NCBI GenBank assembly: GCA_019118545.1
Contig: DWYT01000157.1
Span: 1-35,347 of the forward strand
Length of the DNA: 35,347 bases
Direction: 5' to 3'
From: Candidatus Mediterraneibacter merdavium
GTDB taxonomy: Bacteria > Bacillota > Clostridia > Lachnospirales > Lachnospiraceae
Every line of letters begins with the position of its first letter. The first letter of the stretch is position 1. The notes below the pieces were generated by a model. That model ran no database searches, was not told the DNA's origin, and was given only the letters and a program-made list of their open reading frames with translations. Positions 25,058 to 33,423 of this stretch are shown here, piece by piece. Both the position numbers and the translations under genes were made by a program.

Positions 25058-26176
25058 ATGATGGAAAAGATACGAAATTTTTTTGTGGTTCCTGAAGAAA
25101 TACGAACAGAATTTTGGCAAAGCACTCTGAAGAAAAACAACCTTTCCCTGCTTGTGATCAGTATTCTGATTGCGGGAATGGAGGCGTTCAACATTTGCCG
25201 TGTCCTGTTCTGGTCCCGGTCGGGCCTAGGTTCTGTAAATAACCGGATTTATTTTGGCATGTACTGCTCCCTGCTGCTGGCTGCCATTATCGCCATGACT
25301 CTGCTGCATGTGTGGCGGAATGGCCCGGTAAACCGCAGATGGGCGGTTCAATTCGTTTCGGTGATGTTCTTCCTTTTGTGGCATACAGGACTTAATACTT
25401 ACGATCTGATGAAAAATCCGGATGGGGAAATTCTTGTTTTTATTACAGCATTCTTAGGGCTGGCAATGTTTATTCAAATGCCCGGCTTGTACAGCCTGCT
25501 CTGCTACATGCTAAGCTATGCCCTTTTTATGGTTCTGGCCGGTCCCATGCTGAGGGAGGGAACACGGATCAACCTGACATTTACAGCCATCGTGGCTCTG
25601 GCGGTTTCTCTGACTAATTGCCGCCATGCAGTCGACATGCTTTTGCAGACCCGGGAGCTTGATTTGACCAACCGCCGCCTTCAGGAGCTGCTGCAGCGGG
25701 ATCCTCTTACCGGCCTTTTGACAAAGGCAGCTTTCAACGACTGTGCCCAGTTGTGCCTGTCCTCCTACAGACCGGACCGCCACCTTCTGATGATGGTTTT
25801 AGATATGGACAAATTCAAACTCATCAACGACCAGTATGGCCATCCCTGCGGAGATTATGTACTGGAAGAGATGGGGCGTATCCTTCAGGAGGTTTTCCCC
25901 AATGTCAAGGGACTGGGACGGTTGGGAGGCGATGAATTCGCCGTAATTATGTACAGCAAAAACGAGGATGTAGGTCAGCAGATCGACGAGATAAACCGTC
26001 TTTTAAGCCTGCTTTCTTGGAATGGTGAAAATCTTGGAGCCCGCTGCTGCGTGGGAGTCTGCCGTCTTTGCAGGGAGCACGTTTCCTACGACGAGCTTTA
26101 TAAGGAGGCGGATCAGGCTCTGTATGCAGCCAAAAAACAAGGAAAGGCTCAATGGCATTTCAGCGAAATCCGCTGA
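25058..26176 (+). CDS. membrane diguanylate cyclase (GGDEF domain)
   Basis: A 372-aa protein with an N-terminal membrane region of about six helices (residues 25-205) that resembles no sensor domain I can name. A GGDEF domain follows (about 215-370), with RDPLTGLLTK at its start, DMDKFKLINDQYGHPCGDYVL, an intact RLGGDEFAV active site, and YKEADQALYAAKKQGK at the end. It should make cyclic di-GMP from GTP. The RxxD inhibitory site normally five residues before GGDEF is missing, so product inhibition may be weak. Start ATG at 25058 follows TAGGAGGAATATT. It is cargo of the recombinase element, which is unusual. Confidence 0.92.
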   Translation: MMEKIRNFFVVPEEIRTEFWQSTLKKNNLSLLVISILIAGMEAFNICRVLFWSRSGLGSVNNRIYFGMYCSLLLAAIIAMTLLHVWRNGPVNRRWAVQFVSVMFFLLWHTGLNTYDLMKNPDGEILVFITAFLGLAMFIQMPGLYSLLCYMLSYALFMVLAGPMLREGTRINLTFTAIVALAVSLTNCRHAVDMLLQTRELDLTNRRLQELLQRDPLTGLLTKAAFNDCAQLCLSSYRPDRHLLMMVLDMDKFKLINDQYGHPCGDYVLEEMGRILQEVFPNVKGLGRLGGDEFAVIMYSKNEDVGQQIDEINRLLSLLSWNGENLGARCCVGVCRLCREHVSYDELYKEADQALYAAKKQGKAQWHFSEIR

Positions 26177-26220
26177 GCCTGTCCGCACCATCAGATGGAG
26201 TCTCCATTGACTTATGAACA

Positions 26221-26299
26221 CGTTTGTCCTATGAGAACAGGGACGGGGACGGCACCCGCAGAGGGTACCGTCCCCGTCCCTGTTCTCATAGGACAAACG
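26221..26299. repeat. 79-bp palindrome with perfect 32-bp arms
   Basis: A 32-base arm starting CGTTTGTCCTATGAGAACAG (26221-26252) is exactly inverted at 26268-26299. Within the 15-base centre ACCC/GGGT pairs further, leaving a GCAGA loop. No T-run follows either arm. It lies between the GGDEF gene and the DUF6870-like gene, in the only gap of the element (26177-26338), which has no ORF. Confidence 0.95.
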
Positions 26300-26338
26300 G
26301 GTGCCTGCATAAAATGATGTAAAGGAGGCATATGTTCT

Positions 26339-26608
26339 ATGGACAATCAGCAGATTGATATCGCGGCGCTGGCAGGCGTTGATATTGAAAAAATGAACAA
26401 GATGGAATTGGCGGATATGGGCGGGCTGCCCCTTGATCCCGGCATCCCCCGGAAGCTCCGGGCCGGATATATCCTGCGGGAGGCGGGCAATCCCTATTGT
26501 TTCCGGGTTGGCGGCCTTGGCGTGAAGCTGGAGTTCATGGACAACGCCCCGTCTTTGCAGGACACCCTTTCCGGCTTCCTGCAGAGAAAAAAGAGCACTG
26601 AAATATAA
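26339..26608 (+). CDS. small DUF6870-like protein
   Basis: An 89-aa soluble protein. The ending pattern NPYCFRVGGLGVKLEFMDNAPSLQDTL and the opening AALAGVDIEKMNKMELADMG resemble the DUF6870-type small proteins often found beside recombinases in clostridial mobile elements (from memory). Function is unknown; its position five bases before the recombinase gene makes a directionality factor or recombinase partner an attractive guess. Start ATG at 26339 lies about 12 bases after AAAGGAGG, slightly long. The nearer ATG at 26332 is in another frame and gives no good product. Confidence 0.65.
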   Translation: MDNQQIDIAALAGVDIEKMNKMELADMGGLPLDPGIPRKLRAGYILREAGNPYCFRVGGLGVKLEFMDNAPSLQDTLSGFLQRKKSTEI

Positions 26609-26637
26609 CTGTAATGCGACAGGGAGGGATGGCTGTC

Positions 26638-28302
26638 ATGGCAAGGAGAAGCCGGGCTGATGCTGCAAACGCAAAACCGAAATACAGGGTATGGAGAATT
26701 GCAATCTACATCCGCCTTTCCAAAGAAGATGCGCGTTGCCTTGACGAGTCTGAAAGTGTTACAAACCAACGGCAGATCATTGAAGACCATATTGCCGGGT
26801 TTAACGACGGCGACAAGTACATGATCGTTGACGAGTATGTGGACGACGGTATCTCCGGCACAACGGACGACGAGCGCGAGGACTTTCAAAGGATGCTTTC
26901 CGATATTAAGCGCGGGCGCGTAAACTGCGTGATCGTCAAAGACCTTGCGCGTTCTTTCCGAAACTACAGTGACCAAGGCTATTATCTGGATGACTGGTTC
27001 CCCCGGCACAATGTCCGTTTTATCTCGTTGTACCATCAACCGCTGGACAGCTACAGGGAGCCGCGAAATATGCGGAGCATCGCCGTACCCATTCAGGGTG
27101 TGCTCAATGAAAATCACTGTGCGGAAACCTCTGAGAAGGTACGCGAGGTGTTTGACATGAAGCGCCGGAACGGTGACCACATCGGCTCCTTTGCCGTTTA
27201 CGGTTACATCAAAGACCCCAACGACAAAAACGCTCTTCTGGTCGACGGGGAGGCCGCCGCTGTTGTCCGGGACATTTTCAATATGTTTCTGGACGGCATG
27301 AGCAAAAACGCCATAGTCCATTATCTGAACGGCCACGGCATTTTAAGCCCCTCTGCCTACAAACGGCAGCGCCTGAGGCTGAAATACCAGAATCCCAGCG
27401 TCGATCCAGCAAAACCGTCTTTATGGTGTGCGGCATCCATAACCAACATCCTGAAAAACCGTATGTACTGCGGAGATATGGTGCAGGGCCGCTACCGTAT
27501 GAAGAGCTACAAGATACACGTTCAGGAAGCTGTCCCGGAGGATGAGTGGTATATCGTTGAAAATACCCATGAGGCGATCATTGACTGGGATACCTTTAAC
27601 AAGGCACAGCGGCTTCTCCTGAGGGACACCCGCACGGGACCCCGGCAGAAAAAGCCGTACCTGTTCAGCGGCTTTTTGAAATGCGCTGACTGCGGCAAGT
27701 CTATGACACGGAGCAAGGTCGGGAATGTGGTGTACTACTATTGCCGCACCTATAAAGACCAGTCAAAGTCAGCCTGCACAAAACATACGATCAAACATGA
27801 CTGTCTGGAGGCCGCCGTCCTCTATGCCATTCAGCAGCAGGTTTATCTGGCGGTAGATTACGCAAAGGCTGCCGAGCAGGTGAGCAGAGCCCCTTTGGCG
27901 AAGAGCCGGTCTGCAAAACTGACGGATGCCATCGGACAAAAGGAGCGGGAGCTTGCTAAAATCACACGCTATAAACAGGCTATTTATCAGGACTGGAAAG
28001 ACGGGGAGATTTCCCATTCCGACTACTGTTACATGAAAGAGGATTATGAACGTCAGGCCGGTGCCCTGAGCGAAGTCCTTGGAAAGCTCCGGGCAGAACT
28101 GGAAGAACCGGAAAACGACATTGACGCGGAAAATCTTTTTCTGTCCGCGTTCCAGCAGTATCAGAACATCAACAGACTGACACGGGACATTTTGATCGAA
28201 TTAGTTGACCATATCAAGATACACGAGGGCGGCTGTATCAGCATTGTATTCCGTTTCGCTGACGGGCTCCGCCATATTCAGAAGGATCTTGCATTTCCTT
28301 AA
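26638..28302 (+). CDS. large serine recombinase
   Basis: A 554-aa site-specific recombinase. The N-terminal resolvase domain (about residues 15-165) has the catalytic Ser in [10 protein letters not shown], then [12 protein letters not shown] and [16 protein letters not shown] with catalytic Arg candidates. The recombinase domain follows (about 185-300). A zinc ribbon ([21 protein letters not shown] plus a later Cys) and a coiled-coil region ([19 protein letters not shown]) complete the TndX/TnpX-like layout. I chose ATG 26638 because AGGGAGGG is nine bases upstream; the ATG at 26629 sits on that site. Its stop overlaps, on the opposite strand, the stop of the interrupted collagen gene. It presumably integrates and excises the element. 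Confidence 0.95.
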   Translation: MARRSRADAANAKPKYRVWRIAIYIRLSKEDARCLDESESVTNQRQIIEDHIAGFNDGDKYMIVDEYVDDGISGTTDDEREDFQRMLSDIKRGRVNCVIVKDLARSFRNYSDQGYYLDDWFPRHNVRFISLYHQPLDSYREPRNMRSIAVPIQGVLNENHCAETSEKVREVFDMKRRNGDHIGSFAVYGYIKDPNDKNALLVDGEAAAVVRDIFNMFLDGMSKNAIVHYLNGHGILSPSAYKRQRLRLKYQNPSVDPAKPSLWCAASITNILKNRMYCGDMVQGRYRMKSYKIHVQEAVPEDEWYIVENTHEAIIDWDTFNKAQRLLLRDTRTGPRQKKPYLFSGFLKCADCGKSMTRSKVGNVVYYYCRTYKDQSKSACTKHTIKHDCLEAAVLYAIQQQVYLAVDYAKAAEQVSRAPLAKSRSAKLTDAIGQKERELAKITRYKQAIYQDWKDGEISHSDYCYMKEDYERQAGALSEVLGKLRAELEEPENDIDAENLFLSAFQQYQNINRLTRDILIELVDHIKIHEGGCISIVFRFADGLRHIQKDLAFP

Positions 28303-28320
28303 AAAGCCGCTCCGGTCGGG
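28297..28320 (+). other. attachment junction, right end of the element
   Basis: Element end CCTTAAAAAGCC, core GCT (28309-28311), then collagen-coding flank CCGGTCGGG. The element arm is the inverse of the left arm with two mismatches and a one-base offset outside the core. Confidence 0.8.
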
Positions 28321-28658
28321 CCTGTAGGCCCTGTAGCTCCTGTAGCCCCGGCAGTCCCTGTGGCACCTGTAGCGCCTGTCGGACCTGTTGCTCCAGTGGA
28401 GCCTGTCGCTCCGGTCGCTCCCGTCGGACCCGTTGGGCCTCCTGCCGGGCCTGTGGGCCCCGTCGGGCCGGTGGGACCTGTTGGCCCGGTACAGCAGCAT
28501 GGCCGCGGCGGGCACGGTCTGCATCCAAACGGCTGCCTTGAGCAGCGCCCGGAGCAGGCGTCCCTGTCCCTGTCATCCCCGCAGTACGCCGACTGCTCTC
28601 TTATCTCGTTTACATTTTCTTCTCTGTCTTCTGCTTCTTTCTTTCTAAACAATGTCAT
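28299..28658 (-). pseudogene. collagen-like protein, 5' part (interrupted)
   Basis: This frame has the native start: ATG at 28658 after GAAAGGAGGTCAGAAGAT. The product opens with a charged leader ([19 protein letters not shown]), a Cys/Pro/Arg-rich stretch ([20 protein letters not shown], then [11 protein letters not shown]) and Gly-Pro-Thr/Gly-Ala-Thr triplets. It runs into the element and stops at a TAA supplied by the element arm, giving 119 aa with no C-terminal domain. The Cys-rich leader recalls clostridial exosporium or spore-surface collagen-like proteins. It lies 109 bp downstream of a glycosyltransferase on the same strand, and its Thr-rich triplets are likely O-glycosylation targets. 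Confidence 0.88.
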
Positions 28659-28682
28659 ATCTTCTGACCTCCTTTCATAATC

Positions 28683-28690
28683 ATTGTATG
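28683..28690 (-). promoter_or_regulatory. possible sigma-E-like -10 before the collagen gene
   Basis: Minus-strand CATACAAT equals the sporulation sigma-E -10 consensus, 24 bp before the start codon. No clear -35 at the right distance was found, so this is only a hint of mother-cell expression. Confidence 0.25.
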
Positions 28691-28767
28691 TTGGAGATCT
28701 CTTTTTGCTTATCATATCCGGCTGTCCGGATCTAAGTCTGCCGATCCTGCATCCCTCCGTCACACGG

Positions 28768-29847
28768 TCATTCACCCTTCCTGTCTTTTGCAAAAAAGCT
28801 CTTATTGTTCAGATAATAAGGGGAATCCGGCTTATACTGCCCCGCCAGTTCATTGTACTCCTCGGCGCGGCGGCGGTCGCCCATACGTTCATAGCAGATA
28901 CATAAGGATATTGCGGGCAGGAATCCATAGCAGTCCTCAGCGACAAAGGCACCGGACCGGACTGCTTTTTTCGCTTCCAAAGCCTGCCCATACCAGTAGA
29001 CGGACTGCTCATACTGTTCCCTGTCCATAAAATGCCGTCCAAGGTCACAGCACGTCTCCCCTCTGGGCACATCGTAGGCAAACGCTTTTAAAAGCCATTC
29101 CAGCGCCTTGTCCTCATCCTTCAAGGCGTAGCTGCACACCGCGAGCTGGCGGGTCGCCTCGATCTTATTCTCCACCCAGCCGTCAGGACGTCCAAGGAAC
29201 CGGGTCAGGACTTCATTAGCCTTCTCATACTGCTTATGGTATACAAGCTCCCTTCCATAATAATAGAGTGCTCTGCCGTCGAACGTGTCTCCTGAGCGCT
29301 CCATCTCCTCATAAATCCTCAGGTTGCGCTCACCGTCCCCGGGTTTTTCTTTCCGGTGCTCAACAGGAATCTCTGCATAATGGATCTTTCCCTTCGGCGG
29401 GATCACCTCGTGGACGCGCCCTGAGAAGCAGAAACCACTGTGGTTTTTTACAAGCCTTTCCCTGTAATAGCTAAAGGTACTTCTCCCCTTTTCATCAAAC
29501 GCCACTGCGTAAGGCATCATCACCACATCCACGTCCGGCGTCAGGGTGACTTTCAGTTCTTTCAGCTTCTGTATATTTTCTTCGGAAATTACGTCGTCTG
29601 CGTCAAGCCACATAAGGTAATCCTTATAGCCTTTTGACAGGGCGAAATTCCTCGCCGCTGAGAAATCATCTGTCCACGGGAAATCATAGATTCTGTCCGT
29701 GTATCTTGCCGCGATCTCTTTCGTACGGTCTGTTGATCCGGTATCCACGATCACAATCTCATCCGCCGCGCTTTTTATACTGTCCAGACACCTTCCCAGC
29801 ACAGCTTCTTCATCTTTTACGATCATACATAAACTGATTGAGATCAT
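28768..29847 (-). CDS. family 2 glycosyltransferase with TPR domain
   Basis: A 359-aa cytosolic protein. Residues 1-200 are a GT-A fold with [29 protein letters not shown] and the metal-binding [10 protein letters not shown]. Residues about 210-350 are TPR-like helices ([26 protein letters not shown]). This layout is common in clostridial protein O-glycosyltransferases. The next gene on the strand is the interrupted collagen-like gene with many Gly-X-Thr triplets. In C. difficile a glycosyltransferase gene (sgtA) is paired with bclA3 in the same way, so glycosylation of the collagen-like protein is the best inference. Start ATG at 29847 follows AAGGGAGAGGACAG. Confidence 0.88.
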   Translation of the reverse strand: MISISLCMIVKDEEAVLGRCLDSIKSAADEIVIVDTGSTDRTKEIAARYTDRIYDFPWTDDFSAARNFALSKGYKDYLMWLDADDVISEENIQKLKELKVTLTPDVDVVMMPYAVAFDEKGRSTFSYYRERLVKNHSGFCFSGRVHEVIPPKGKIHYAEIPVEHRKEKPGDGERNLRIYEEMERSGDTFDGRALYYYGRELVYHKQYEKANEVLTRFLGRPDGWVENKIEATRQLAVCSYALKDEDKALEWLLKAFAYDVPRGETCCDLGRHFMDREQYEQSVYWYGQALEAKKAVRSGAFVAEDCYGFLPAISLCICYERMGDRRRAEEYNELAGQYKPDSPYYLNNKSFFAKDRKGE

Positions 29848-29987
29848 CTGTCCTCTCCCTTTTTTATTCAGTTTATGACCGTCAAAGAGCATCCGTTCTT
29901 TTCTAAAACAATTACCCTTTTTTGCAAGGATTGGGAATCACGGAAACTTTTGCCGAAGGATGCTTCCGTACATTTTCTTGGTGCTTC

Positions 29988-30005
29988 AATGTATTTTTAT
30001 ACATT
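29988..30005. promoter_or_regulatory. ARG-box-like palindrome upstream of argG
   Basis: AATGTAT-TTTT-ATACATT is a perfect 7+7 dyad with the AT-rich form and length of ArgR operators. A TGCATAAA element recurs at 30020 and 30051. It lies 45 bp upstream of the argG promoter. Confidence 0.5.
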
Positions 30006-30049
30006 ATATTCACTTTTTTTGCATAAAACTAATTTTTATGAATTTGTGC

Positions 30050-30137
30050 TTGCATAAATATAACATCTGGTGTATAGTATGTTGTAGCTTTTAAAAAGAG
30101 CTTGGAAAACCAATACTTCCGCCCCTCTGCTGGGCGG
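30050..30137 (+). promoter_or_regulatory. argG promoter and leader hairpin
   Basis: TTGCAT, a 17-bp spacer, then TATAGT (30073-30078). In the leader CCGCCC-CTCTGCT-GGGCGG (30119-30137) forms a 6-bp hairpin 36 bp before the start codon. No terminator-type T-run follows. Confidence 0.6.
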
Positions 30138-30173
30138 CGAAATTCATAAAAATACATTCAGGAGGCATACAAA

Positions 30174-31400
30174 ATGAGCAAAGAAAAAGTTGTATTAGCG
30201 TATTCAGGCGGTCTTGACACTACTGCCATCATCCCGTGGTTAAAGGAGAATTTTGATTACGAAGTCATCTGCTGCTGCATCGACTGCGGTCAGGGCGAGG
30301 AGCTGGATGGACTTGAGGAAAGGGCAAAGCTTTCCGGAGCTTCCAAATTATATATCGAAAATATCATCGACGAGTTCTGCGATGATTACATCATGCCGTG
30401 CGTAAAAGCAGGCGCTGTATATGAGAACAAATACCTTCTCGGAACATCCATGGCCCGTCCGGTTATCGCAAAAAGACTGGTAGAGGTCGCGCGCAAGGAA
30501 GGCGCGACAGCGATCTGCCACGGCGCGACGGGAAAAGGGAACGACCAGATCCGTTTCGAGCTGGGCATCAAAGCGCTTGCTCCGGATCTGAAGATCATCG
30601 CTCCGTGGCGTATGACAGATGTATGGACCATGCAGTCCCGCGAGGAAGAGATCGAATACTGCAAGCAGCACGGCATTGATCTTCCCTTCGACGCAAAGCA
30701 CAGCTACAGCCGTGACCGCAACCTGTGGCACATCAGCCATGAAGGTCTTGAACTGGAGGATCCGGCAAACGAGCCGAACTATGACGATCTGCTCGTCCTC
30801 GGCGTATCACCGGAAAAAGCGCCGGATGAAGGCGAGTATGTGACAATGACATTTGAGGCGGGTGTGCCGAAGAGCATCAACGGCAAAGAGATGAAAGTGT
30901 CCGAGATCATCACAGAGCTGAACGCTCTTGGCGGAAAGCACGGCATCGGCATCGTTGACATTGTCGAAAACCGCGTAGTCGGCATGAAATCCCGCGGCGT
31001 ATATGAGACGCCGGGCGGAACGATTCTTATGGAAGCACATCAGCAGCTTGAGGAGCTGGTGCTCGACCGCGCTACATATGAGGTAAAGAAGGATCTCGGA
31101 AATAAATTCGCGCAGATCGTATACGAGGGGAAATGGTTCACACCGCTGCGCGAGGCCATTCAGGCGTTTGTTGATGTGACACAGCAGTATGTGACAGGAG
31201 AAGTCAAATTCAAACTTTACAAAGGAAATATTATTAAGGCAGGAGAAACTTCTCCGTACTCACTGTACAGCGAATCACTGGCAAGCTTCACGACCGGAGA
31301 TCTGTACGACCACCACGACGCAGAAGGCTTTATCAATCTGTTCGGACTTCCGCTCAAGGTACGCGCGATGAAGATGCAGGAAATCGGGAAGCAGAAGTAA
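30174..31400 (+). CDS. argG: argininosuccinate synthase
   Basis: A 408-aa enzyme that joins citrulline and aspartate with ATP in arginine synthesis. The N-terminal PP-loop [10 protein letters not shown] binds [18 protein letters not shown] carries the second signature, and [15 protein letters not shown] and [21 protein letters not shown] are typical of ArgG. Length is normal. Start ATG follows ATTCAGGAGGCATACAAA. It appears monocistronic, with no argH in the window: its own promoter and ARG-box-like palindrome lie upstream and a hairpin terminator follows, so ArgR control is likely. Confidence 0.97.
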   Translation: MSKEKVVLAYSGGLDTTAIIPWLKENFDYEVICCCIDCGQGEELDGLEERAKLSGASKLYIENIIDEFCDDYIMPCVKAGAVYENKYLLGTSMARPVIAKRLVEVARKEGATAICHGATGKGNDQIRFELGIKALAPDLKIIAPWRMTDVWTMQSREEEIEYCKQHGIDLPFDAKHSYSRDRNLWHISHEGLELEDPANEPNYDDLLVLGVSPEKAPDEGEYVTMTFEAGVPKSINGKEMKVSEIITELNALGGKHGIGIVDIVENRVVGMKSRGVYETPGGTILMEAHQQLEELVLDRATYEVKKDLGNKFAQIVYEGKWFTPLREAIQAFVDVTQQYVTGEVKFKLYKGNIIKAGETSPYSLYSESLASFTTGDLYDHHDAEGFINLFGLPLKVRAMKMQEIGKQK

Positions 31401-31454
31401 TATAATATAAGATAAGATCAGAAATGTAACCGCATCAGGAAGAAAACTGCAAAA

Positions 31455-31515
31455 GGCTGTAAGCCATGCCCATTACATCATTTATAAATGAAGGGGCGGA
31501 GCTTACAGTCTTTTT
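31455..31515. terminator. bidirectional terminator of argG and the XRE gene
   Basis: GGCTGTAAGC (31455-31464) pairs with GCTTACAGTC (31501-31510, one G-U), followed by TTTTT on the plus strand and by TTTT on the minus strand. The 36-base loop includes CATTTATAAATG. Confidence 0.75.
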
Positions 31516-32639
31516 CATACACTATATTTTTCCAGAAGAGTCATAAATCTCCCGTCGTCTTTCAGAAATTCGTACTCATCACTGTCCGAGCGCATGGCTT
31601 CAATCAGTGTGGAAAGCGCTTTTCTCCGATATTCCTTTTCTGCGGTCTGCGGCGCCTGTGCAGGCTTCCCATCACTCTTATCCTGTTCCTTTTCTTTTGC
31701 CTTTCTTTTCGCATAAGCATCAACATGTGCTAAAAGAGGGGAGCTTTCCTTTTCCTCCGGCGCTGATGACAGCATGGAGAGTATCTGTTCAATATATTCC
31801 AGACTTTTCTCTTTGTCTCTTTTCCTCAGCGCCAGCTCCAATGGCAGAATAAGCGGACTGTATCCCCACATTCCGTACAGTTTGGCCGTGCGTTCTCCAA
31901 TATGGGAAATCTTTTCCGCCCGTTTGGTATCTCCTTCCTCCACTGCGATGCACATCAGCTTCATAAGCGCCTGCTGAAGCTCTGCCAGATCCTCCTGTAT
32001 CCATCTCTCCAACAGAAGTCCTGCCTCTTCTGTGTTTCCCTGCTGCTCCAAAAGCCTCGCCTGCAAAACCCGCTTGTCCGGCAGTTCACCGGGCAGAAGA
32101 TCAAGCATTCGCTGTGCTTTTTCAAGCTCCTTCTCATTTAAATATTTGGCTGCCAGCATATAGGCCGCACCGCTTTTTATCCGGCTGTCCTCTGCACATT
32201 CAATCACTTGTTCATACCAGAGGCTGATATTTTTTTCATAAACATTTTTCTTTTCCTTGTCAAGCTCTGAAAAAAGCAGAGTCCCCTGAACTGTCATGGC
32301 AGCCATATGAATAAACTCCGCACAGGCCGGATATTCCTGTATCTTTCTTTCCGCCAGAGCATAACCCGACTCGAACCCTTCCTTTTGCGCCGTCTCCACA
32401 ATCTCATTGCACAGACTGTTGATCTCCTCTTCTGACAGTGTACGTTCAAAGCACATCAATGTATTTAAATCTGTGCCAAGGAGCCGCGCCAGCGCTGGAA
32501 GGAGAGTCACATCAGGATATGTACTCCCCTTTTCCCATTTATTGACTGCCGGGGCGGTCACACCGAGTCTCTTTGCCACCTGCTCCTGTGTAAGTCCTGC
32601 GGCTTTCCTTTTTTCTTTTAATACTACATTCATCGGCAT
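31515..32639 (-). CDS. XRE-family regulator with TPR-like domain
   Basis: A 374-aa protein with an N-terminal XRE helix-turn-helix (KRKAAGLTQEQVAKRLGVTAPAVNKWEKGSTYPDVTLLP), then about 300 helical, TPR-like residues. It ends in a charged linker (KRKAKEKEQDKSDGKPAQ) and a short conserved-looking tail. It has the same architecture and nearly the same recognition helix as the XRE protein at 22301 (both have AVNKWEKG-x-YPD), so the two are paralogues. Start ATG at 32639 follows GGAGGAGAACTGCC. It is divergent from the flavodoxin-like pair, which it may control. Confidence 0.85.
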   Translation of the reverse strand: MPMNVVLKEKRKAAGLTQEQVAKRLGVTAPAVNKWEKGSTYPDVTLLPALARLLGTDLNTLMCFERTLSEEEINSLCNEIVETAQKEGFESGYALAERKIQEYPACAEFIHMAAMTVQGTLLFSELDKEKKNVYEKNISLWYEQVIECAEDSRIKSGAAYMLAAKYLNEKELEKAQRMLDLLPGELPDKRVLQARLLEQQGNTEEAGLLLERWIQEDLAELQQALMKLMCIAVEEGDTKRAEKISHIGERTAKLYGMWGYSPLILPLELALRKRDKEKSLEYIEQILSMLSSAPEEKESSPLLAHVDAYAKRKAKEKEQDKSDGKPAQAPQTAEKEYRRKALSTLIEAMRSDSDEYEFLKDDGRFMTLLEKYSV

Positions 32640-32794
32640 GGCAGTTCTCCTCCAGACATACGAGCATTATATCCCCTATTTACAGCAATGCACACGCCCT
32701 GTAATATGGAGATAAACCTAGATTTTATACAGCCTCATTATAACAGACACACAATGCCGCAGACAATTGAATCATTTTTATAAAATCAAGGATA

Positions 32795-32817
32795 AAAATT
32801 AACATCACATTAATTTT
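32795..32817. promoter_or_regulatory. palindrome in the XRE/flavodoxin divergent gap
   Basis: AAAATTAA-CATCACA-TTAATTTT is a perfect 8+8 dyad about 80 bp before the first flavodoxin-like gene. Downstream TATACTATAAT provides overlapping -10 candidates for that gene. The rest of 32640-32895 is AT-rich without a gene. Confidence 0.45.
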
Positions 32818-32895
32818 GTATTTTCATAATTGTTTAATCTTTGTATACTATAATTAATTTTATTAGATGGAAAACGAAAGAAAAGGAGATGGACA

Positions 32896-33423
32896 ATGAC
32901 AGAAAAAGTATTAGTGATCCATGACGTTCCACTGTCTTATAAACCGGCAGATCAAATCAGTTCTTTCTATGCCGGCGACAGGACTGCCCGGTGCAAAGGC
33001 TGCTTTGGCTGCTGGCTTAAGACGCCGGGAGAGTGCGTCATGCACGATGGAAGTGAACATATAGGGAGCGTCATGGCGCAAAGCAAAGAGGTCTGGATAT
33101 TCAGCAGCATATTGTACGGCGGATTCAGCATGGAGACCAAACGTGTTCTCGACCGCTGTATTCCCGGGGTGCTTCCGTTTTTCACATGGCGGCACAAGCG
33201 AATGCACCACTGCGCGCGTTACAATAACTCACCTGTATTCCACATTGTATTTTACAATACGGAAACTATATCAGAGCGGGAAAAGCTTTTGGCAGAGAAA
33301 ATTGCCAGAGCTGTATCCGTCAATATGAACTGTTCAGAATGTTCAGTAAAATTCGTCCCCGGATTGCCGGGCAGAAAGGAGGCGTCGGATATTGAAAACA
33401 GTATTTATTGCAGCCAGTCCTAA
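32896..33423 (+). CDS. flavodoxin-like NAD(P)H-dependent FMN oxidoreductase
   Basis: A 175-aa protein of the NADPH-dependent FMN reductase/flavodoxin-like superfamily, cytosolic. The subfamily pattern CKGCFGCWLKTPGECVMHDG, then VWIFSSILYGGFSMETKRVLDR, is clear: a Cys pair near the flavin and the flavin-binding loop. The usual N-terminal GSPR phosphate loop is weak, with VIHDVPLS in its place. Start ATG follows AAAAGGAGATGGACA. It overlaps the next gene by 32 bases, and the two are probably one operon and may form a complex. Confidence 0.82.
   Translation: MTEKVLVIHDVPLSYKPADQISSFYAGDRTARCKGCFGCWLKTPGECVMHDGSEHIGSVMAQSKEVWIFSSILYGGFSMETKRVLDRCIPGVLPFFTWRHKRMHHCARYNNSPVFHIVFYNTETISEREKLLAEKIARAVSVNMNCSECSVKFVPGLPGRKEASDIENSIYCSQS

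Noticed and set aside
26221-26299. Intrinsic terminator
   Set aside because: Very stable stem, but no T-run on either strand and far longer than normal terminators.
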